A DNA stretch of 64,000 bases from Myoxocephalus aenaeus (Eukaryota; Chordata; Actinopteri; Perciformes; Cottidae). Under the pieces are notes generated by a model that was given only the letters and a program-made list of their open reading frames with translations, was not told where the DNA came from and ran no database searches. The position numbers were made by a program, and so were the translations under genes. Location: positions 3,535,001 to 3,599,000 of the forward strand of contig JBAMJR010000097.1 in assembly GCA_038501785.1 (NCBI GenBank), in the 5' to 3' direction. Below are positions 1-11,144 of this stretch, piece by piece. Every line of letters begins with the position of its first letter. Position 1 is the stretch's first letter.

Positions 1-1794
1 GATGCGTCTCTCTTTTCTGGTGTCTCCTAGTCACAGGTCAGGCACTGGTTGACGAAATCAAAGCCACCTTCAGTATGTGCGTGTGCAGAAATCTGAGTCA
101 CTGGCTGTCATTCATACCGGCGCTTCCCCTTCCTCTTAGTCATCGAATGGCAGTTTTCTAATTCCAGCTTTACAACTGAAACGGCACTTGCAGCCAGATG
201 AGAGGTGGGATACAGAGCTACACCGTTCATCGTACGCAAAGAGGCGCTCACATGGTGAAGCAGTTTTAATCATACACTTCCTGTCAATTGTTTCCGCTTT
301 TGGCCAAGCTGCTTCTGCGTCTGCATGTGCTTGGGTGTCGGGATTCTCACTGTCACCAGATGCCTTTCTTTATTTTCATACTCCTTTTCTGTGTTCTAGT
401 TCACAATTGATGCAATGCGAGCAATGAGCGGAAAATCATAATTAATCATCCATCCCGCTATTATGATTCCAAATCAAGTCATTTATCATCATCTAAAGAA
501 ATAAGCATCAAATGTTTTTTGGCCAAGTGGCTGTAATTTGCACAAATATGTAATTGTATTTGAAAGCAGCCTCATGTGAGCGGTCCCACAGCCACTACGG
601 TTCAGACAGAGGTAGCTCACTGCAGATGTGTTAACTCCTTTTCTGCCTAAACAGAATGTTGTAATCACCAGGAGCTGCTGCACTGATGCATGAGGGTTTT
701 GTTATTTAAACTGTTTAAATTTATGGTTTTGTTTCATTGTAAAACATGAAAGCTTTCATTATTTCAAAAACATTTTACTACTCTACCTCTTTAAAAGGCT
801 TGGCTTGGGATTGTTATAGGGGTAAACAAGTTGAGCATGCTCAAAAAACTATTTCCAAGTATGGCAGGCAAAGAAGAGAGCTGCGTGCTCAGCGGCATGC
901 ACCTGAATGTCTCCCCTGCACTCTGTCTGAGGGTCTGGCATGGGCACCGCTGTCTTACATAACGCCATGAGATCACCCACAAAAGATTTAATGCTGTAAC
1001 TCAGATTTGTTGTCATAAATCGCTTTGCATGGCTTTACACTCCAGTGAACTTAGTGTTCTCTCAAGTGGGAGCTGGAGATGATGTACCGGTATGCAGAAA
1101 ATCAGAATTATTGCCATGAATTTGACTTCTAATTTCTCTCTGGAACACTGAGTGGATACGATGCCACCGCACAAACGCTCTGAACATGATCGGCTTCTGA
1201 GTCCTCTCCATTTTCCCCTACGTGGGATCCAGTTCGGAGAGGAACCGCCGGCCAAGTCCTCTAATGCTGGCAGGCTGAGTAAACGGTGTCTCCGGAACCT
1301 TGTGTTAGCCCCAGCATTTCCATAAGCACCCTTCATCCCCGCTCTGTTATTCTTTATGATCCGAACCTCCGCTCCAGCTCAAGCTGTGTTCCAGGACCTC
1401 TCGCGCTGTCCCGAGTGGCCCCCTGCACCCAATCAGATGCCTGTTTGCAGCCTGTAGCCAGTGTGATGAAACTAGGAGAGTCACCCTCATCCACACATTT
1501 GACATCCTATCGACATCTGTTTTCGAGGAATTGTTGGATGCTTGTCTAACCGAGTATTAGCTGTGCCTGTGTGTCCCAAAAAGACGGGCTGCGAAAAGAA
1601 TTATTTCGTTATACAAAATGTTCTTTCCTCTCTAATTTCAGCCAATTAGCGTTAATATATCTGCCCTCTTCGGAAACTTTGTGTCCGCTTTAACATACAA
1701 ACTTTATCAAGTATTGGCTTTAGAATAGCAAGGATGATCCACCACAAAACAGAGAAAAAACAGACGGTAGGTGTCACCTTTGTTTTTAAATTTT
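1..1794. other. Gene-free flank, nothing recognised
   Basis: Open frames here are short (at most about 107 codons), overlap on opposite strands, lack flanking splice signals and resemble no family I know. I see no repeat of note. It is probably intergenic or intronic DNA of a gene outside the window. Confidence 0.5.
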
Positions 1795-1835
1795 GTAAAA
1801 AACAGAGATAGAGATAACCTTTTTCTCAGCACCTA

Positions 1836-1898
<63 letters not shown>

Positions 1899-1924
1899 TA
1901 TATATATATATATATATATATACA

Positions 1925-1990
<66 letters not shown>

Positions 1991-2041
1991 CCTATAGAGT
2001 TATAGGTGCTGAGAAAAAGGTTTTCTCTGTCTGTTTTTTAC
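1795..2041. repeat. Long inverted repeat with (TA)n core (hairpin, MITE-like)
   Basis: Two arms of about 45 bases, at 1795-1840 and 1998-2041, are reverse complements with only a few differences. They flank an AT dinucleotide tract (1841-1989) interrupted twice by ACAG. The outer ends read GTAAAAAACAG on both strands. The whole unit could fold into one hairpin of about 120 bp. Microsatellites do not normally sit exactly at the centre of an arm-matched palindrome. This is therefore either a foldback element in which the AT core expanded or an AT tract captured in an inverted duplication. No coding capacity is seen. Confidence 0.8.
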
Positions 2042-3231
2042 AGCAATACAGCCTATTTTTCGTGCTTTCTAGAATGCTGCAGGAATGAGTCGGAAATTAG
2101 TTTTAAGCATATTTGCACTTACGGCTCACTCGTCTCAAAGTCAATGTGTTTGTTTAATGAGTTTTGGTCAGATCCCTGAAATGAGATCTGTGGCTAACAC
2201 AAGCTTAGGAGATGTTAACGTGTTGTTCTACGCTATAAAAATACGTCAGCGGATACAATTCTGAAGCTTTTAAGTCTCTTAAAAAAGGCGGTTAAAAGTG
2301 GCTAAATGAGACTACAAAATGTCATAGTCTGCCTTCACAACCTCATCGCACACTTGTAGTTTGTTAATAGCCCTTAAACGTTGCACGGAGCTTATTTTCT
2401 GCAATAATCAAAAATCCAAAGGGAAATCCGGAACACGCATGACACTAGATAGATGACTTTATCCACCGGCTCGCGTCCCTGGACACTGCGTGATTTGTCG
2501 TGAGATTTGCCTCGACATAGTGAGAGCGTGAGACAGAGCTTGAAAATGTGTATGTCACGCCAGAAGTGTGTGTGAGTTGGCAACCTCGCTGCTTTAGTGG
2601 GAATTACCACAGAAGCCGTTCTGAGTACTTTGCCAGGTGTTTAAACGCCTGTGTGCCTGTGGACAGATTTTGTCAAAGCGATAGCAGCACAACCGTGCAG
2701 TCTTAAAACGTTAAAGGTGTGTAGTTGAGATCAAAATGAAGGCAGAGTTTGAAGATGGGTAGGTTTGAGCAAGAGTGCCGGAAGTCAGGGGGGGTAGGAA
2801 GTGGGGAAAGGGCCATTGCCCACCCTGTCCTTATGCCCGATTTATGGCTCGATTTGGCATCGCAACTGGTGTGATCTCATTGCAAGATGGTCTCTAGTTC
2901 TAATCTATTTTAATCGGTTTAATTGATTAGTTGTTGCAGCCTTTATTTGGCCCATCAATACACATGATCAACAGATTCAGAGAGCACTGAGCTGGACAAG
3001 ACACACAGACCTCTCCGGGTGCATACAAACTACTTCTGTGCTGCTGTGCTGGTACCCTGTGTGCTGTCATGAAGCGAATGAGTGCTAAATAACACATAGG
3101 GTACAGCGTCTTAGCATGTCTATGTGTACGGGCATGTCCACGTGAACTGAATTGAACTTTGGATACTGAAGGAAACTAATTTGTCAGCTGCATCATCAAG
3201 GCTGATTTCTTTTATCAGACCGTTGTAAAAA

Positions 3232-3259
<28 letters not shown>
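3232..3259. repeat. (AT)n microsatellite
   Basis: About 14 uninterrupted AT units preceded by an A run. Confidence 0.95.
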
Positions 3260-3262
<3 letters not shown>

Positions 3263-3374
3263 AAAAACAACCATATGCATAAACATATAAGCCTAAAATG
3301 TGGAGTCCTCATAGTCATTTAAAAAAAAGAGAATTCTCAGTGAAAGTAAAACCTCCTAAAATAGACACAACGTA

Positions 3375-3406
3375 GACCATTTCACAATGTAGACTGTGAA
3401 ATGGTC
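3375..3406. repeat. Short foldback, 12-bp stem
   Basis: GACCATTTCACA (3375-3386) and its exact reverse complement (3395-3406) are separated by 8 bases. This could be a remnant of a small palindromic element or chance. No target duplication is recognised. Confidence 0.6.
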
Positions 3407-3728
3407 ATTTAGGATAACAGGAACTGAAATATAACATCACACACAGACAATAAGCCAACATGCTCCAAGCATCCAAGTCTTAACAGGGCAAAGTATTTTC
3501 AGCAGAGTGGTCAGCTCCAGCAAATCGTTCTTCTCTATGTGAGTGGGGAAACTCTGACAGGCAATCGGAGCCCACTACAAAAGGAAAATGTAAAAACAAA
3601 TGAAAATGAATCCCTACGAACGCAAATAGCTTATTGCTAAATTGTTTTGGTTTGGCGTAAAGCATTGCCAAGAAGAGGGCTTGAAATGGGATGGCGTGAA
3701 AGAGAAAGATTCAGAGAGATCCCTCTCC

Positions 3729-3965
3729 CCATCCGGGGAGGGGGATCCTCCTCTGTTGCTCTCCCTCAGGGTTCTTCCCCTTTTTTCCCTGTGAAAGGGT
3801 TTTTACTATTTTACTGTTTTTACTTTTATTTGGGGAGTTTTTCCTGATCCGATGTGAGGTCCCGGGACAGGGATGTTATGTGTACAGATTGTAAAGCCCT
3901 CCGAGGCAAACTTGTATTTGTGATGTTGGGCTATATAAAATCAACTGAATTGAATTGAATTGAAT
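3729..3965 (+). mobile_element. Truncated LINE 3' end (L2/CR1-type tail), copy A
   Basis: This 237-bp stretch is nearly the same as the 3' end of the longer LINE copy at 37289-38518. Both share CCATCCGGGGA, the CCCTGTGAAAGGG and TTTTTCCTGATCCGATG stretches, GATTGTAAAGCCCTCCGAGG and a final run of GAATT units. Extreme 5' truncation with a simple-repeat tail is typical of target-primed LINE insertion. Because the 5' part is missing, it could instead be a SINE that borrowed the LINE tail. It carries no coding sequence. Confidence 0.85.
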
Positions 3966-6900
3966 CCTCCATTCACCAAGTAAGTTTGGTGTGGAATACC
4001 TTGACATGTTTCGGGCTTTGACCGAAACCCCAATCCAAAACCTTTGGGTTGAATTGGTGACTGTGAAACAGGCGTTATTGCCCATCATCTGATGCCAGGG
4101 TCAACAATCTTGTGAATAAAATGTTTTTATTCCCTTTTTTATGCTTGTATTGTGAGAAAGTGCACTGTAGAAAGAGAGAATGTTTGAAGTTTTAGTTCAA
4201 CTTTTCCAAGATTATTTTCCTATTAATCTTTTTTGTTCTGAACAAAAAAATGCATCAATATCTTTACTTTTCAAAAAAGTGAAAAGTCGCACTGATCTGC
4301 ACGTCTCCTTGTTATCGTAAGTCTCTCTCCCACTCATGGATGGGATATCACTCTGTTGAGTGTTTCCAACGTTCTCATGTTACATGAAAAAATACACAGA
4401 GCATTAATCTGATTTATTTCCTCCCTTTTCAAAACAAAGCAGATGTGTCTGCTTCCCAGAGATACATGTACGTAGGTGTCTCTCAAAGATCTTCCAGTCT
4501 GGATTACACAAGAGTGGTGCCAGTGGTTTGTTATCGTCTGAGCACACACCGCTATCTATGACACTGCACAAGATGAATGGCCTCCTGAAGGTGCTGAACC
4601 TACAGGGGCTTACCAGATACTCACTCTGAAGGTCCACCACAACTGATTTTTATCATGAGATGAATGACATCATGAGCTATTTGTAGGATACATACTACAG
4701 GAGTCTAATTTGCTAAATTGTTCTTGATTATAAAGTAAGGAAGTGCAGCTGTCTAGACAGTGAAGAATCTAAATGGTGCTAATGCAGTCTAATGGCGACA
4801 TCACCGCTCCGCAGTGCACACAGGACACATGGGAAAACATTACTCGACCTCAGCCGCCATATCAGCGTGTCTCAGTGATGGACGAGGGCGGACTAGAGGA
4901 GAAGGGACACAAACGCCGTAGCCTTTTGCTCTCACTACACGCTACACACATCACACTGCAGCGCTTCCTGCGCTGGCAGTCACGTTGACATTTGACATAA
5001 ATCATAGGGGACAGGGTTGCTCAGTTTCCATACCAACCAAAAATGGCCACTTAAACAAAGTTAATATGAGTAACTGTGTCAGATCGTGATGTACACTCCC
5101 AATCATGAACAAAAACCACATGCTAGCCGTGTACGCATACTGACCATCACGGATCACTTCCTCCTGCACTTCCTGAAAATAATTGTTTGTTATATGGAAA
5201 GAAATATGGCGAATGGAACCGCACATTGTGTTGTTTTATATCGAAGGTCCTCTCCTTGCCACTGCTCCAAAACACGGACAAAACATCAAGCATCTAACAG
5301 TCCCGCCCTATAATAATGAGTGGGGTAATTGTGTATTGAAAAGGATCACTTCACATGTATTTATTATGGTTGAGTTTTTCCAAAACTCAAAGTGACGGAT
5401 CACTAATCGTTGCACTCCATGTCAGTGATGTGCTAAAACACAGAGTATATAGCAGGATACCAAACTTAAAGGTGGCATGAGTTGATTATAATGTCAACTG
5501 GAACATTATTATAACCCCTGCTCAGTGTTTATGTCGATGACATAATTCCACACAAGGGTTCAAAAGAGGGGAAACATTTTTTGAGCTATGAAATGGAACA
5601 TCACACATCTACTGTGGAATATATTACATTGAATCAGCATGCAAAATACAGCTATTTCCATTTTGTGTTGGATACAATGAAGTTCTTTGCATATTGCAGT
5701 GTGCTCTGATGACAGGATGACTTTAAGCATGCAGCCTCAGTTAGGAAGGGATGGGATGCCTAAAGAGCCAGGCAAAAGATGGCATTTCCCTTGTGGTGTT
5801 TTTTTAAACTGGGGCAAAAGAGAGACGGTTATTTGACTTGTTGGAAATGTCACCTTTGTCCGTCCAATGTGTTCTCTGGGAAAAAGTTACGAAGCCTTGG
5901 CTTCTTCTTCCCCCACGAAGGCTGTTGATTCTGGCTATTGAAAGAAAAATGTTTACTGGGATACTTCCATATTTTTTTTTGCAGTAGAATGATTAATGAG
6001 CTGCTTTGACGTTTGATGCTATGGGTCAGAACTGAGAGTACACAGAATTTATTCATATTATTTGATTTTCTGGAGATTTGCATTTGTCTGCTTCCAAGTA
6101 ATTCTACCTCACGTTGTGTCATCTCCCAAACAGTGACTGCAGTTTGCATGTGAAACCTCGAGTTGAAGAAAGGGTGTTTTAAATAGTGCTGAGCTGTGTC
6201 TGGTGGTAGCGGAGAGAACCTTGTGGGAGTTCTCTCTGTGGCGCCGTATACGTGCAGAACGTGAATAAGCTCAGCCTGTACACTTTTCTGTTTTCCTTCA
6301 AGGAGTGAAACTCGGCAGGTCGAAGGCTGCGGGGTATGTGGAGCGGAGAGATGGTGACTCAGGGTGAAAGGGAGTCTTTCAACTGGACACATTTCAAGGA
6401 TGTTTTGGGAAGCAGTGATGGAAATGGGGGAGTTTCGGCGGCCCATTCCTCCCCTCTAGGGTCCTCGCTGTGTCAGAGCAAGGAGAGGGAGAGAGAGCCT
6501 GTTGCAGTACAGAATGTCTTCAGCCTGCTCGGTATTAACCTCAGTGAAAACAAGCCTCCCTCAGAGCTCAGCCACAGCTGCTTCTGCAAATACGCAGGTA
6601 GACTAGCACCAGGCACTGAGGAAATTATCCCATGTTGCCTGCAAGGGGAGATAAAAGGAAGAGGTGGAATGAGATACGCTGCTAACCCACATCTCAACTA
6701 ATATTTATCTACCATACTTACAGCAATTGGGTGGTTTTGGTTTTCCCAAAATAAAGAAAGTGAGTCAGAAGGAAGAATTCTCGGAACATCTCATCAAGTA
6801 TCATCAGCAGAAAACACTTAAAGTCAAGTGTTATACGTTGTTATGTTGATTTAGTTAACTCAAAGTGCTTACTTAATTTGCCTGCTCCCTAATGCCCAAA

Positions 6901-7309
6901 TTGGCGTGTTTTATATCTCTAGTCTTAATTATTTCCCACTTTTTATTGCTTATGATGTCAGTTAAAGGACAACTAAAAACTGTTCAGCTCATTGATACAT
7001 GGAAAATAACACTGCTGGCTTGAACTGAATGTGTTTGTTCAGGGGGGGAAAAAGGACAGCAGTCAAAAGTACAGCAGTCAAAAGTACAGCGCGCTTCCTG
7101 TTAAATATTGACGAGTGAACCTTGTGGCTTCTGACTGTTGCCTGTACTGATACACCGAGTCACAGCCTGCTTGTAAGGGCAGGAGAACAAGAGCATGCAG
7201 GGCCTATTAACCCGTATTAATCTTTCACAACAACACTGAGACCAGACATCAGGGTCTATTATTATCTCTTTGACCTTTGGCTGCTGTGACAAAGAAATCT
7301 GACCAATTC
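3966..7309. other. Gene-free stretch 3' of the CYP1C pair
   Basis: The longest open frame is a 198-codon minus-strand frame at 5850-6446. It has no recognisable domain and biased, low-complexity content, so I do not call it. A 121-codon plus frame (6336-6701) overlaps it and is equally featureless. A 15-base unit (AGCAGTCAAAAGTAC) is repeated in tandem near 7058-7088. Nothing else is recognised. Confidence 0.45.
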
Positions 7310-8257
7310 AGTTAGAGATCAGTACAACATGTTTATTGCGCATTGTACAGATTGCATTACACTGGGTTCATTATGAAAACCTCATTTAGCTATTCTACAC
7401 AGCGTATTATTCATACAATGTCCTATGCCAAATAAATCATCTGGAACAGTGATGTATTATGCAGTAAAGGAAGGAGACAGTATACCCGGCAATTAGATTA
7501 GAGGCTTTCTGACATAACAGTTTGTTATATGTGACATGAGTTACTTTCAAGGTATTTCAACAGTATTATGCATGATTTAAGATTACATGAATGTAGATGA
7601 CTTGCATGCTATATTTGTATTCAGTTCAAATCTGAAAAAAGCTTCAATACATAGGAAGATAAATTAGTGTCTGGCTGAATAACTGCTTAGCTGAGACCAC
7701 ACAGCTGGCACATGATTTCTCCCCATCAGCGAGAAAAACAAAATGCTTGAAGTGAAACTGATTCAGCACCACCAGTTTATTGCAATTTAGGGCAACTCCA
7801 CTAAATACCCTCATATAAATAACAATACATTCTTAAAGTTTATTATGAATTGTGGTTCAGGGCATAGACTTCAAAACGTTCATTACATTTTGTTCTGTTT
7901 TTCTGTACGTGATGTGGAAAAGTCATTGCAGATATATTTAGGTTTTCAGTCAATCACAGTTTTTCAGAATTGAGGAGTAACATTTCTGTTGCGTCAAGAT
8001 ATGACACACAGGCTTCCCAATACCATTTACAAGGTGCTGGCTTTTTATACATTTACTGGCAGAAAGTTTGAAACTTGTCTCTGCGTCACAATTTTAAATG
8101 CCAGCAAGTAAGAAAGCTTATATTTTGCATGTTTTAGGTTAATTCAAGCATATTACATGAACGTCCCCTGTGATACACGGCATAGATATTTATTTCAGAA
8201 CACATACCTTATATTGCATTGCTGTTCTTTAATTGGGAAACCAGTTTTACAACAGTT
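7310..8257 (-). other. Probable 3' UTR and poly(A) signal of the downstream CYP1C gene
   Basis: Downstream of the stop at 8258 the minus strand is AT-rich and frame-poor. AATAAA (minus strand) occurs near 8189-8194 and again at about 7331-7336. The distal site is the better candidate for a long 3' UTR of about 0.93 kb, by analogy with the similar layout below the upstream paralogue. The choice of site is inference from sequence only. Confidence 0.4.
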
Positions 8258-9832
8258 CTATTTGCCTTCCAGTAGTTCTTCCCTGAGTTTGGCAGTAATC
8301 TTGTAATGTAAAGGCCTCAGTGTTAAACCATAGGAGCAGTTTAAAGACAAGTCCTCATTGGCACATTTCTCAAAGCTGCACTGGTGGAGTAGAATTGCAA
8401 GGAACAAAAATATCTCGACTTTGGCAATCTGTTCCCCGATACATCTTCTCTTCCCTGCTGAAAAGATCATAACATTGTTGGTGAGGTCCTTATCTAGGGA
8501 GCCCTCTTCATCCAGGAAGCGCGAGGGGTCAAAGATATGTGGGTCCTTCCACTTCAAGGGGTCGTGATTGGCGGACCACTGATTGATGAAGACCACCGTG
8601 TCTTTGAGGATGTGGAGACCTTCGATGGTGACGTCTGAGGTGGTGGAGTGGGGGATGGTGACGGGGACGAAGCTGGTGAAGCGCATTGTCTCGTAGATGA
8701 AGGCGTCCAGGTGTGCCAGGCTGCTTCTGTCCTCGACAGATGGTAGCCTGTTTCGTCCCACCACTTTATCAATGAGCTCATGGAGTTTGATTTGTATTTC
8801 AGGGTGTTTAGCCAGCAGAAGAATAATCCAGTGAAGAGCGGCGGAGATGGTATCCAGACCTGCACCAATCAGATCGGACACCGTCCCCTCTGTGTGGCCT
8901 TTGGTGAGCCCGTTGTCACTATCAGCATTGTCAATCACATCAATAATGGCATCGCTCATATCCCTCGTTACCTCTGGATCAAATGTCTCTCTGTGCTCGT
9001 CCACCTTGTTCTGGACAAACCCAAAGAACTCTTGATTCAGGTCTTTGAAGTTCTTGAACATTCTGCGGACTGGATTCGGGAAAGACTGAAGCCATGGCAT
9101 CACATCTACCAAGCTGCCAGCCCCTACTGTCTCTCCAAACTTATCTACCCTCTCTAGCAAGGCTCTAAACTCAACATCCTCATGTCCATAACGCTTTCCA
9201 AAGCACAAGGCACAAATCACATTAGCTGCAGCTACTGTCAGCTCATGAGCGGGGTTGAAATACTGACCGTGAGCACTGAGTTTAAGGAAAATCTCAACTA
9301 GCTCTGTGGCTTCAGCAACAATTTGCTGCTCAAAGGCTTTTTTGGTCTGGCTGTTGGCCGAGGAGAATGCTCTGATCGTTGATTGAGCAATTTTCCTGTG
9401 CATCTTCCACTGTTTGCTGTAATTAGTAAATGTCATACTCCTGCCTCCAGAGACCATCTGAAAAGAGACAAAGTTTGGTCTGCCTGCAAACTCAGTGCTG
9501 TGCTGTATGAGCGCCTCCCGTATCGCCCTGTCTCCATTCAGAACCACGATGTCGCTGCAGCCCAGCCGTATCTGGTACACGTTGCCGTATTTTTTGGCCA
9601 GCTTGGCGAAGGTGATGTGAGGCATCTGGCCCAGCTGCATGGCGTTGCCCACCACTGGCCAGGCGAAGGGTCCCGGCAGTCTTTTCTTCAGCCTGAGGTT
9701 TCTGACCCACAGACAGGCTTCCAGGCAGAAGAGGAAAACCAAGGAGGCGACCAGAGCAGGCTGGACCTGTCCACTCCATTCCCTGATGATGCTGCTGCCC
9801 TTCACACCAAACTCTGTGTCCGTTTGAGCCAT
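8258..9832 (-). CDS. cyp1c1: Cytochrome P450 family 1 subfamily C, downstream tandem copy
   Basis: This is a complete single-exon P450 of 524 aa. CYP1 enzymes are ER-membrane monooxygenases that oxidise polycyclic aromatics and endogenous lipids using electrons from P450 reductase. Visible landmarks are a hydrophobic N-terminal anchor (about residues 24-43), the LPGP hinge (about 52-55), a C-helix WKMHR, an I-helix GAGLDT, ETMR (the ExxR pair) and the heme loop FSAGKRRCIG with its cysteine ligand near residue 461. I start at the ATG at 9832 (MAQTDTEF), not the in-frame ATG at 9868. The 12 extra residues are not membrane-like, and the paralogue starts at the matching place. An intronless coding region is characteristic of fish CYP1C genes. 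The subfamily is secure; 1C1 rather than 1C2 is a guess. Confidence 0.93.
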   Translation of the reverse strand: MAQTDTEFGVKGSSIIREWSGQVQPALVASLVFLFCLEACLWVRNLRLKKRLPGPFAWPVVGNAMQLGQMPHITFAKLAKKYGNVYQIRLGCSDIVVLNGDRAIREALIQHSTEFAGRPNFVSFQMVSGGRSMTFTNYSKQWKMHRKIAQSTIRAFSSANSQTKKAFEQQIVAEATELVEIFLKLSAHGQYFNPAHELTVAAANVICALCFGKRYGHEDVEFRALLERVDKFGETVGAGSLVDVMPWLQSFPNPVRRMFKNFKDLNQEFFGFVQNKVDEHRETFDPEVTRDMSDAIIDVIDNADSDNGLTKGHTEGTVSDLIGAGLDTISAALHWIILLLAKHPEIQIKLHELIDKVVGRNRLPSVEDRSSLAHLDAFIYETMRFTSFVPVTIPHSTTSDVTIEGLHILKDTVVFINQWSANHDPLKWKDPHIFDPSRFLDEEGSLDKDLTNNVMIFSAGKRRCIGEQIAKVEIFLFLAILLHQCSFEKCANEDLSLNCSYGLTLRPLHYKITAKLREELLEGK

Positions 9833-10085
9833 TGTTTTGTCCTGTATTTTAATAATCCGCTGTGTCAAACAAAACAGCAGTTTTTTTTTTTTACTGAAAA
9901 TGGAAAATCATTTCCAGGGTGTCCCTCTTTGTGCAGTCTTAAATACGCAAATTCTTAATGTTTTATCCACCTATATTATAAACGGACTAGAGATAAAATT
10001 CCTGCAAGCAGCACTCAGAAGCGAGTGAGAAGGGCTTGATCAGGTTCAAGCCATAACACTTTCTTATATGTATCTCCTTGGTGGG
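9833..10085 (-). promoter_or_regulatory. Core promoter and 5' leader of the downstream CYP1C gene
   Basis: On the minus strand a TATA-like CATATAAG lies at 10063-10070. A CCCACCAA block (10078-10085) precedes it by about 8 bases. The upstream paralogue has the same order and similar spacing (CCCACCAA, then ACATATAAGA). Transcription would start near 10035-10045, giving a leader of about 200 bases. I found no GCGTG or CACGC dioxin-response core between 9833 and 12231 by eye. Confidence 0.55.
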
Positions 10086-11144
10086 AGGGGTCAGCGACTC
10101 AGGTTTTTTTTAAATTATCTCTCCCCTCCTACTTTGAACACAGCCTGCAAATCTTAGTCCTATTCCCAATGAGGTTGTAGAACCTTTTCAGCTGTAGAAT
10201 GACGGAAAAGGAGACCAGCTAACTAATAGACTGTTGCCAAAATCTACAGATTTACAGCTGTATTGCCAAAGAAATACATATAAATTATCATGACACTTTA
10301 CCTATATGTGGCCTGACAGGTATTTGTTACAAGATATATTATATAAAGTTGTTCATGTTGAAAAATATAGCAATTTAGCAATGTGATGGAATTGATTGAT
10401 GGAGGTAACTGGTAGTGCATAGTTTAAGTCAGTGGTTCTCAAATGGGTGGGTACGCCACTGAAAAAAGGTGGAGAACCACTGGTCTAAGTAATGGACAAT
10501 AAGCTGGACTTGACTGTTTTTCCCACTGATGTTGGATGACTTTGCTGTTTGCACTTTCCTATGGACTTTCCTTGGCCATTTTAAACATGATTTGGTTCCT
10601 GTTATTTACAGCCAAGCTGTTAATTATAAGCATGCGGGGGGAAAAGGCTCTTGGATATCACCAGGAAAGCTGAGGGCTTCAGATCCAAACTCTGAACAGA
10701 TCCAAACAGCAGGATTTATTATGCTCCATAAAAACATATATACAACATTATTGTTGGCATAGTATCTCTTCAAACAAAAGTCACCGAGATAATGTAGCTG
10801 CTAGAATTGTGGCTGCATCAAAATAGTTTTAAAGATATTTCAGCTAAACTGAAAATCTGTTTATGTGGGTGCTTGTGCAACAAAAAGAAGAAGTAATAAA
10901 AAACTCATCAGCTTAGGTTTTAGTGATTTTCAGCCACAAGTTTATTATTCCAGAGGTTTGTATTTTCGGAACAATGAGTACTCATCTAAGCAGTGGTGGT
11001 GCCTAATATCACATTGTTGGCCCATATCTGACAGTGCCAACGCAATGCTTTGAGACTGAAAATATAGTTCTAGTTGGACATGTACACCTTGCTCAGCAAG
11101 TTTAAAGGAGTATTGTGAGATTTTGTGACAATTAAACAGACACA
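10086..11144. other. Intergenic spacer between the tandem CYP1C genes
   Basis: AT-rich spacer without a supported gene. It contains the tiny hAT MITE listed separately. Short open frames here have no domain and no splice context. Confidence 0.5.
10430..10482. mobile_element. 53-bp hAT-type MITE with target duplication
   Basis: Ends CAGTGGTTCTC (10430-10440) and GAGAACCACTG (10472-10482) are perfect 11-bp inverted repeats. The flanks GTTTAAGT (10422-10429) and GTCTAAGT (10483-10490) match at 7 of 8 bases, as expected for the 8-bp target duplication of hAT elements. CAGNGGTTCTCAA is a classic hAT terminus. The copy is extremely short, so it is a dead or deletion derivative. Confidence 0.85.

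Larger units (their letters stand above)
2042..3728. other. Gene-free stretch with small AT repeat and foldback
   Basis: No supported gene. It holds the AT repeat at 3232-3259 and the 12-bp foldback at 3375-3406, listed separately. The remainder looks like unique noncoding DNA. Confidence 0.45.

Noticed and set aside
5850..6446. 198-codon minus-strand frame
   Set aside because: No domain, irregular composition, competing overlapping frame on the other strand and no splice context.
6300..6600. Plus-strand exon ending at CGCAG/GTAGAC
   Set aside because: Weak acceptor and a protein unlike any family; insufficient support.
9833..9868. Longer N-terminus of the downstream CYP1C (ATG at 9868)
   Set aside because: The 12 extra residues are absent from the paralogue and sit before the normal CYP1C start, so they are leader sequence.
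9383..9958. 191-codon plus-strand frame opposite the P450
   Set aside because: Antisense shadow of a conserved, GC-rich coding region; the same happens at 12907-13890 opposite the other copy.
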